Shown here in pieces: positions 56,515-64,000 of a stretch of 64,000 nt of DNA. Each line of letters starts with the position of its first letter. Within the stretch, counting starts at the first letter, position 1. Under the pieces are notes generated by a model. It was not told the DNA's origin and ran no database searches. It saw nothing but the letters and a program-made list of their open reading frames with translations. Origin of the DNA: Lophium mytilinum (Eukaryota > Ascomycota > Dothideomycetes > Mytilinidiales > Mytilinidiaceae); assembly GCA_010093605.1 (NCBI GenBank), contig MU004195.1:1631736-1695735 (forward strand), read 5' to 3'. A program made the translations under genes and the position numbers.

Positions 56515-58263
56515 TTCTCGGGACGAGGGATTGGCGTTTCATGGGGCGGTTCTCACGACGAAGAAGTAAGAAGGTCTTTCGGTCTTTGTTTCTGCATGAA
56601 TACCCATGGGTGCTTCCGGCTTTCCTTTCACACATTCATGACCCATGGAGCTCTTTTCCCCATTGTGGTTTAAATACGTCCCATGATGGTAGACTATGTA
56701 AACGTCTTTATCGCTTTCTATGGTGCTCCGACTACCTATAGTGCTAGGCCACAAGTCTAGAACACGGACGTATCTCTCACTCACAAGACACCACTGTGAG
56801 GGTATTTGAGTATTCCAGTAGCCCATCTAGTCATTAGCCAGCGAGGCAAAGCGCAGTCTACATTTCATTGCTTGGAACCTGACATCGCACCTAGGTGTTT
56901 AAAACCTATGGGGTAGCTCTAGGCAGAGGGCAGGGTACATGGACCATTATCACCGTGAAAAGAAGATATCGCCGGAACGACTCGGTAGCTTGGGTGTGTT
57001 GAAACTAACTCCCAAAGACCGTTTCCTCTGGCCTGGAGACGTCAGTCTGAATCCAGAACCTGCGCGAATAGACCTGCGGGCTGCTTATCGGAGATGCTAT
57101 GCAGAATCTTCGAGAAAATAGATTGGTAAAGGGGTTGTTGATTGCAGGCCGTAGCGTCTGATATTAGGTAGAAGGCTAGCAAATATACAGGAATGGACCC
57201 AAGTTTAGACCAAGGAGCCAGACCTCTGTTGGGTATGTTAATCACCTACAGCAATCAATGCGGTGGCAAAATCCAATCAGACCGTCCCCATCATCTCGTA
57301 GAAGCGCGTTCTGCTTCTAAAGTCGGATCCCTTAGTCACAGCAGAGTTCCGTTCTCTCTAGCCTGCGGTACGCCTGAAGTTTCAAAGACTACTCCTTTTG
57401 CACCCTTTTGGGGTCTGGGAACGTGACCAACGCAATTCCATGTTATTATTCGGTAACTCTCACTTTTAGTTGAATTGAGGACTTCTCATGTGATCCACAC
57501 ATGCTCTCACTCTCGGCGGTTCGCAACCTCCTATAAATGAGGCTCCACAGGAACGGTTGCTTCCTTCTATGGCAAGTTTATGTTCTGGATTAGAGAAGCA
57601 GAATCATAGGTGTGGCATTCTTTTTACGGGTACTGTGGAATTTCTTCAAAGACTGAGCCCATCACCCATCCATGAGAGGAAGCTGAAGTCATGGAGGTAT
57701 GAAACAGCTACACGATTCGTCCTGGATGTGTATGGAAACCCAAGATGATAATTTCAGTCACTTGTCTCTTCAAAAACCGGGCATTGCCGTGCGAACGAGG
57801 TAGCAACATTCATACCCCAAAAGAAAAGTGTTTTCTCCACCGGTTTAGGTAGATGTTGAATAGCATCAGTAGTATATTAAAATGATCACCGGAAGGTCGT
57901 GCACCCCGTGCACTGCCACTTCAAGGCATCATGCATTTCGTAATCGTAGTTGATTCCTCACCTGGCCTCTCACAATCCAACCGGGCCATAATGGATCTTG
58001 TTCTGAAATTTTGAAACCTTAGCGAAATGGTCTTTGTACCGATTATGACTGGGGGGAGAGCCGCAGAGGCCTTCGGAACCTGAGTCACATGGCTACGCAC
58101 GTATGGTCCGCTGCATCAGCCCGTCACTCACTAGTTCTGAGAATGTTGTCCGTTGGAACTGTAATGATTCAACGATACCACCGAATAACTTTTGATATTT
58201 CCTTTCCTTCAATATTCCCATTGGCCTCCCTAGCATCCTACAGTTCCTCATCCCCCTTTCCAC
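56515..58263. other. intergenic with a repeat copy
   Basis: 1.7 kb between the convergent 3' ends of the CRT10-like and ADE17 genes. Apart from the repeat at 56788-56937 I see only short frames. Confidence 0.4.
56788..56937 (+). repeat. old copy of the inverted-repeat element
   Basis: Begins ACACCACTGTGAGGGTATTT and contains GCAGTCTACAT, GACATCGCACCTAGG and CCTATGGGGTAGC. It is the most diverged copy and longer by about 20 bp. Confidence 0.55.
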
Positions 58264-60503
58264 CTAGTGATGGAACAACCGGATATGCTGCTCCACAAAC
58301 GTAACCCCCAACTTCTCCGCCGCCTCCATGACCACCCCATCGTTCTGGCTCCCAGTCGGCGCCGCCAGATACTTAACCCCACTCCGCGCCGCGCGATATA
58401 CGTTATCCACGAACGGGAAGAACGCATCACTGCTCAGCGCTACCTCGCTCAGCTTCCCGAGGAACTCCTTCCGCTCTTCAGCCGTGAACGCCTTCGGTGC
58501 CTGACCAGGCTCGAAGTTAGCTTCGAACTCGTCAAGCTCGGGGCCCGGGGCGGTCGGGATGGAGCCGGAGCAGAGGAGGTCGATGGCGTTGGATTTGGAG
58601 GGGCGTTTGGTGCCTTTCTTGAAGGTGAGGGCGAGGGTGCGTTCGTGGAAGCGGAGCCACCAGTTGTCGGCCTTGTCGCCGGCGAGGCGGGTGCAGTGGA
58701 TGCGAGCTGTTCGTGAGGTCAGTGTTATATGAAGGGGATGGGGAGGAGAGACACTGACATTGTTGGCCGGCACCCAGGCCGATGACTTGACCATTTAGGG
58801 CGTAGCAGACGCTGTTGGACTAGAAAGCATGAGGTGCTGTCGAAATGATGTCGATGCATTAGCTTACCTGAGTGTACTTGAGCGCAATGGTAGCGACGGT
58901 CAAGTCTCGAAGTGCTGATTCGGGTAGCGGCGCGGAGTCTTTAGGGGTGATGATAGTATTGAAGGTGTTAGACGGCGAGATATGAGCGTCATTGCGCTGC
59001 TGTCGCAGGTTGATGCCGTAAACTGACCGCGTCTCGGTGGCTGGTGGGTCGTACTCGGGGTCCATTTGGAGGACTAGGTACTTACCGCCCTTCTTCTTCT
59101 TGAGTATTTCGAGGGCTTCCGCAGAGTAGCCAGGTGCGATGACCCCGTCAGAGACTTCGCGGCTGATGATCTTTGCTGTTGGAAGCTACGTTGTTTGAGT
59201 AAAGAAGACCAACATGAGGAAGTAGGACGGCATACATCAACTTCTGACGATAGCGCTATCATGTCACCGAAGCTTGACATGCGATCAGCTCCACGGGCGC
59301 GAGCATAAGCTTGAGCCAGACCAGACTTCTCGATACCTTCGATATCATCCACCATATATACCTTTCTCTCGACGTCATTGAGAGGGACACCAATAGCTGC
59401 TCCTGCTGGCGAGACGTGCTAGTGATGAGTTAGCATGAAGTATCCATTAAGTGAAGGAGCCAATACCTTGAAGCTCGTAGCAGCAGGGTAGTTCAGAGCC
59501 TGGCTGAGCTCCTTCACCAAAGGCCAGGCATTGAGAGCATCAAGTAGGTTGATATACCCCGGAGATCCACATAGAACCTTGAACGGCAGTGCCGAATCCT
59601 TCATGAAGACAGCAGCCGGCTTCTGATGTGGGTTCGCGCCATATCGCAATGCCAGCTGCTGTTGTCCATCTCCAGCATACTTCTTCCGGAAGAAGTCCGA
59701 GATTGCGGTATCGTAGTCCGCGGTCTGCTCAAACGCCTTGAGAGCGTAAAGCTGCCTGCTCTTCTCCGACACGTCGCCCTCTTTCTCTAGCTCGGTGAGG
59801 AAATCGTGGTAGTCTTTGGGGTCGCTGATGATGGTGACGCGGGAGTGGTTCTTTGCGGCGGCTCGGAGCAATGTGACGCCACCTATACAATGAATGGTCA
59901 GTTTAGAGTTGGAAAGGGGTCCGGGGAGAGACTACCGATGTCGATTTCCTGTATGTTATTAGATGGTTGACTCAAGTATCAAGTAGATTGATGCGCACCT
60001 CCACAGCCTCGGGTATCGTAACATTGATCTTCGCTACGGTTTCGGAGAATGGGTATAGATTGCAGACAACGAAGTCGATCTGAGAGTCCAGTGCGGTTAG
60101 CCCACTTCATCCAACATGCGATTGATATTCGTTCGAGATGAATTGCTCGGCCCGTATTGCTGACCTTGTCAATGCTGTTCTCCGCCAAATCCTTCGAATC
60201 TGAGTCGAGGTTCCTCGCCAATATGCCTCCATGGACAGCCGGGTGTAGTGTCTTCACTCGTCCTCCCAACATCTCTGGGGCCTTCGTAATGCTCGACACG
60301 TCTTCGACAGGGAAATTGGCTTCGCGGATCATTTTGGCGGTACCGCCGGACGCCAGCATCTTGACGCCACGGTCCTGGAGGCCCTTAGCCAAGTCAAGGA
60401 GACCGGTTTTGTCATAGACGGAGAGGATGGCTATGTGGAGTTAGCAAGGAGCGCATTGGAGGGAACATGATTTAGTACCAGTTTTCTGCCCGCTGGAAGG
60501 CAT
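58264..60503 (-). CDS. ADE17: bifunctional AICAR transformylase/IMP cyclohydrolase
   Basis: Catalyses the last two steps of de novo purine synthesis (AICAR to FAICAR to IMP) in the cytosol. Nine exons: 60503-60479, 60430-60165, 60079-59999, 59948-59936, 59882-59467, 59418-59236, 59185-58868, 58819-58759 and 58706-58264. Introns are 48-85 bp; the product is 601 residues, as expected (yeast Ade17 is about 590). The fourth exon is only 13 nt (EIDIG). IMP cyclohydrolase part: [69 protein letters not shown]. Transformylase part: [20 protein letters not shown], the downstream [20 protein letters not shown] and [15 protein letters not shown], ending with SDAFFPF and [10 protein letters not shown]. 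Confidence 0.97.
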
Positions 60504-61204
60504 TGTGAGGGTTCTGAGAGCGGTATTGCTCTGGGAAGGCCGGATACTTGTCAAAATTGGCAAAAGAAGGGATGAGAGGAGGTTAGTTGCGGAGAATGGC
60601 TGCTGTCATGAAATCGGCCAAAAGATTTTTGCCCCACTTGACGCTGGATCTGCCCCTCCTGTCCGAACTTCGCAGCCCTGCAAAGGTTGCGCGTCACTCG
60701 GGCGTTGAAACCATCAGCCAATTAGCTTGTCGCATGACTGCATGCTGGAGAATTCTCCGAAGACTCTCATATACTACCTACTACATCAGATATCGAGTTC
60801 TACAGTCTTCAATGAGATGCTTCAAATAAATGTGGCGTGTTGCAACGATCCTCTACATTTCTATCATCTCAGTATGGAGTGCACGGGCCGTGGATTGCCG
60901 AGAATCTTCAGACGACACCTCTTATGAACATTACACTAATCTCACTACATCCTCATCACTTCTCAGGGTAGGAAGAACTCCACACCAAGGTTTTTATTTT
61001 CTGTCTTGTGAGATGTTCAACGAGAACTTGTAGGAGTTGTAGAAGACTGAAGAACAGAGTCCCTAGTAATAGGAGACGTACCCTGTATTCTGACGCTCAG
61101 TCTCACCCGCCTTCGTTGTAGTTCTCGATCTTTAGGTCCGAACCCGCTACCCATCAAGTAATCGTCCAAATCAGAATGGCAACATTCCCGCCGTTTGTAA
61201 AGTC
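60504..61204. other. intergenic
   Basis: Between ADE17 start and the 3' end of the F-box/ankyrin gene. Probably holds the ADE17 promoter; no site identified. Confidence 0.4.
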
Positions 61205-62539
61205 TTACCTTGCTCGCTTTAGAGGGCGTGCGTCGTGGCTCGCGTCACTGTCGTGTCTGTGCACCCTGGACTTGACTGTGCCGAAATACTGGTCATCGAG
61301 ATTGTCCAACATAAAAGCCACGTCCCTTCCGTAGTTCTGCCCGGAGACATGGCTGACAAGAAAGCGTAAGAAGTCTTCGCCCTCTTGAGAAATCTGGGAG
61401 TACATAATATCCCAGAGCAAAGAAAGCAAGAGTTTCGCCGCTGGACTTCCCCAGGCCCAAATCCCGCGTTCAGATATGTCTTCCCGTGAAAATGGATGAT
61501 CGCGGCGCCGAATGAAGTCCGCTCCGTGGTCCATGGCCCAGCGGCAGAATTCCCAGGTCTCCGGTTGCAGTTGACGGCAGTCGCGGGTTAAGAGGTCAGC
61601 TATAGTGCCTCGTGGGATTTCTGCATTGATGGATGCACCACGAGCGACAAGAAACTTTGCAAGCCCGTAGTTGCCATGATCTACTGCCCTGTGAAAGGGA
61701 GTATAGTTGAGTACATCTGTAGAATCAATCGGCGCCCCAGCGTCGGCAAGAATACGGACGACTATCAGCAAGCGAGTCGTCAAGCCTGCTGCTAGATTTT
61801 CTTGTGCGAGGATATGTAGGAGAGTATCGTTTCCCGGAAACCTTCGGAAGTTCGTATTCAGCCCATACTGCAAACACAGTGTCAAGATTTCCGGTTCCAG
61901 GGACCCTACCACCCGACCAAGAGGGGAGTCGTCAAAGGATTGACCTTCCAGTCTCTTGTTGATGTCCGCCCCATTCTGGAATAGCAACTCAAGAGTGTCT
62001 AGTTTCTGACGCATGGAAATGGGAATTCCAACTACCGGCAGGTTCATAGGGAACTGAGACTCCACGTTGGAGTTGACAAAGATGTCGAAAAGTTGGTTCA
62101 TCTGCCCGACCTGGATGGACTTTGTGCTCTTTGAATAGTGCTTGAGAAGAGCGATGAAGGTGTTTACCAAGGCATCTTGATCGTAGGGGGGCAGGCTCCC
62201 TGACCTTTGGGGTCGTCTCCTTGGAAACTTTTGATTGATTTTGTAGCAAAGGGCAATGAAACCTAGAGCATCCCAGGCCTGGCCCTTCACCCACTCGTCG
62301 ATTCCATGGTATAGCAGGTAGGTAACCTTACGAAAGTCAAGACAGTAAAGAGCGTTCTTGAAGCCGGTCTGGCCGTTGATGTCAGCCTTGGCCAACTTGA
62401 GCAGTTCTCCCCAAAGAATCCTGTGGTGATTTTGGTTGGTTTGCATCCAGTTGCTGAGGGAACCTGGGTGCGACATGAGATGTTTGGCGATTTCGAGCGT
62501 GAGCTCATCTGGAAGAGAGTCTAGCTGAGCTCGCGCCAT
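61205..62539 (-). CDS. F-box and ankyrin-repeat protein
   Basis: Probable SCF receptor with ankyrin substrate-binding repeats. From the ATG at 62539 the product is 444 residues: the F-box LDSLPDELTLEIAKHLMSHP at once, then an ankyrin region (ELLFQNGADINKRLEGQSFD, DTLLHILAQENLAAGLTTRL, RILADAGAPIDSTDVLNYTP and FHRAVDHGNYGLAKFLVARG). The C-terminus is helical and ends in a basic RPLKRAR, a possible nuclear signal. The open frame extends to an ATG at 62656, but the 39 extra residues look non-coding, so I prefer 62539. Target unknown. Confidence 0.8.
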   Translation of the reverse strand: MARAQLDSLPDELTLEIAKHLMSHPGSLSNWMQTNQNHHRILWGELLKLAKADINGQTGFKNALYCLDFRKVTYLLYHGIDEWVKGQAWDALGFIALCYKINQKFPRRRPQRSGSLPPYDQDALVNTFIALLKHYSKSTKSIQVGQMNQLFDIFVNSNVESQFPMNLPVVGIPISMRQKLDTLELLFQNGADINKRLEGQSFDDSPLGRVVGSLEPEILTLCLQYGLNTNFRRFPGNDTLLHILAQENLAAGLTTRLLIVVRILADAGAPIDSTDVLNYTPFHRAVDHGNYGLAKFLVARGASINAEIPRGTIADLLTRDCRQLQPETWEFCRWAMDHGADFIRRRDHPFSREDISERGIWAWGSPAAKLLLSLLWDIMYSQISQEGEDFLRFLVSHVSGQNYGRDVAFMLDNLDDQYFGTVKSRVHRHDSDASHDARPLKRAR

Positions 62540-62737
62540 GATGAACGCGTATGAAGCGCAAGGCGAGATGTTGGAGGATGTGTGTTGGGGTTGGTGGGAT
62601 GGTGAAGTCAAGTTCAGGTCGATGATTATATGTTGGAAGCAAAAGTGATGCCACATGACTTGGAAGCAAAAGGTTAACCGTTCAAAGCTGGTTGAGGGTC
62701 TGGCCCGTTATATATCACTATCCAGCTTGCCCACTCG
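62540..62737. other. 5' flank of the F-box/ankyrin gene
   Basis: Likely promoter and 5' UTR; a repeat element follows directly. Confidence 0.35.
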
Positions 62738-62868
62738 ACACCACTGTTGGGGGTAGCCTGACTGCTGAGCAGGCAATCAGTCAAGAGGCAGTCTAATCTG
62801 CACTGCTTGAAGTTTGACATCGCCCTTGAGTCTTCGAAACCCTGTGGGGGTACCCCAAGCAGTGGCGT
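62738..62868 (+). repeat. 131-bp inverted-repeat element, best-preserved copy
   Basis: Left end ACACCACTGTTGGGGGTAGC. The right end, read on the other strand, is ACGCCACTGCTTGGGGTACC; 17 of 21 positions pair. The flanks (TGCCCACTCG before, ACCAGTGTGCCTAGGCTTGT after) are also shared with other copies, so the mobile unit may be larger than the paired ends. No open frame. Confidence 0.85.
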
Positions 62869-63224
62869 ACCAGTGTGCCTAGGCTTGTGGCCTGTCACTG
62901 ATTCTACTATGCTGTATGAGGCCGCCCTAGATATCAAAGTATGTTCACTTATCTTCGAACCGGCCTCGAACCGAGCAAGGGGATATGCGGTTGGTCTTGC
63001 TGTTGGGTTTTTGAAATCGACACCACGAAGTTACAAGCGCAACCCTCTCCTCTAGTTTCCTGTGTACAATCCCCCATCTCGTCGTCCATTTATCTGTTGA
63101 CCCGAGTTGCTCGGACGGTGTAACCAATCGGAGAATTCATGACTCGCGCAGGTCGACAAGCCTCAGCCTAGCCTCACCAAATCCACAAGCTTCCCCAGAC
63201 TTTCCTCTAATATCCCCCAACACC
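62869..63224. other. intergenic
   Basis: Repeat flank, then unique sequence leading to the Nudix gene. No other feature. Confidence 0.35.
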
Positions 63225-64000
63225 ATGGAAACTGGCACGGAGCCACTGATCGCGCATCTCAAGGACGTCTTCCTTGACCTCGCCGCGCACCCCTACCCCG
63301 AAGTCGCCAATCCTCCCACGGCGCCCCGCCGCGCCTCCGTTGCCCTCATCCTCCGCATCCAACCGCACTATTCCCACTGGCCCGCAGCCCGCACCAAACA
63401 CGCGCACGCCCCAAGCCATGGCCACCAGCGGCGGCGCTCCTCAGCCGCCTCGAACCCAGACAAGAAGCTCGAGCTGAAGGATATCCTCGACGCGTTCTTC
63501 GCGCAAGACTGGGTCAAGCACGGGGATCCGGAGCTGCTCTTCATCAAGCGCGCGACACGCGCAGGGGACAACTGGAACGGGCACGTTGCACTGCCGGGCG
63601 GGAAGCGGGATCCGGAGGACGAGGACGATCAGGTCACGGCGGTGCGGGAGGCGATGGAGGAGGTCGGGGTGGATCTAAGCTATGCGCATGCGATTGCGAT
63701 TGGGAATCTGCCGCAGAGGGTTGTTACGACGAGCTGGGGAAAGGTGCCGTACGTATAACCGTTTACGAGTGGAAGGATATTACCGGGCTAACTTGGTGGC
63801 TATGTATAGGCTCATGGTACTCTGCCCCTACATCTTCCTCCTCACGTCCCCTAGCATCCCACCGCTCCGCCTCCAACCCACCGAAGTCGCCTCAACCCAC
63901 TGGGTCTCCCTCCGCGCTCTGCTTTCCCCCGCCCAGCGCACGTTCGAGTACGCAGACGTCTCAAAACGGCTCGCGAAGTCGGAGCTGGGCATTAAGCGCT
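63225..64000 (+). CDS. Nudix hydrolase, CoA-diphosphatase-like (partial at window end)
   Basis: Exons 63225-63748 and 63810 onward (61-bp intron, phase CC|G), running off the right edge. Residues 1-100: MetGluThr start, VALILRIQPHYSHW and a basic linker. The Nudix box follows: GHVALPGGKRDPEDEDDQ and VTAVREAMEEVGVDL. Compared with the canonical GX5EX7REUXEEXGU it has two extra residues between the first Glu and REU, a spacing also seen in some fungal relatives. After the intron: LMVLCPYIFLLTSPSIPPLR and STHWVSLRALLSP. Hydrolysis of a nucleoside diphosphate derivative (CoA-type suspected) is inferred. Confidence 0.85.

Noticed and set aside
62540-62656. Upstream ATG (62656) for the F-box/ankyrin gene
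   Set aside because: The added 39 residues are His/Pro/Ser-rich and unlike family members; the F-box directly follows the ATG at 62539.

Overview
The window reads as nuclear DNA of a filamentous ascomycete (Pezizomycotina). Genes carry short GT-AG introns, mostly 46-95 bp, often with a CTAAC/CTGAC-like branch site. The gene content is typical of that group: HET-domain, BTB, F-box/ankyrin and 'LPxELRNxxY' families beside conserved eukaryotic housekeeping genes. A Dothideomycete is my best guess, by inference only. I saw no bacterial operons, CRISPR arrays, LTR elements or virus-like genes.

Layout. 0-9 kb: an F-box gene, a DCAF4-like WD40 gene, a divergently transcribed SelO/FMP40 protein AMPylase gene, and ORC5. 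9.6-19.6 kb: repeat-rich DNA holding three copies of one unrecognised family (one intact, one with a frameshift, one truncated). It is mixed with 131-bp inverted-repeat elements and a 150-bp-period tandem array. A Rab GTPase gene and a tail-anchored protein gene sit inside it. 19.7-27.6 kb: a protein with four zinc-knuckle-like Cys clusters, a BTB gene, a small gene and a Ser/Pro-rich nuclear-type protein. 27.6-30.7 kb: no assignable gene. 30.7-36.5 kb: a HET gene with an in-frame stop, a GFA/CENP-V-fold gene and an FCP1-like phosphatase-fold gene with a DxN motif. 36.8-38.1 kb: repeats. 38.4-43.7 kb: two BTB genes and a large protein sharing their C-terminal module, with four SUMO-interaction-like motifs. 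44-47.7 kb: an F-box fragment and the kinetochore gene Mis6/CENP-I. 49.8-52.4 kb: an unknown gene, an SPT small-subunit-like membrane protein and a mitochondrial release-factor-like protein. 53.2-56.5 kb: a small gene and a CRT10-like gene with a repeat in one intron. 58.3-64 kb: ADE17 (AICAR transformylase/IMP cyclohydrolase), an F-box/ankyrin gene and the 5' part of a Nudix gene.

The genes do not form one pathway. Conserved single genes (replication, kinetochore, purine synthesis, sphingolipid synthesis, mitochondrial translation) alternate with lineage-specific families clustered in repeat-rich intervals. I rebuilt exon structures by hand from splice signals and frame continuity. The multi-exon models of DCAF4-like, SelO, ORC5, Rab, the three BTB genes, GFA, Mis6, SPT small subunit and ADE17 all close in frame. 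CRT10 remains open at one junction.
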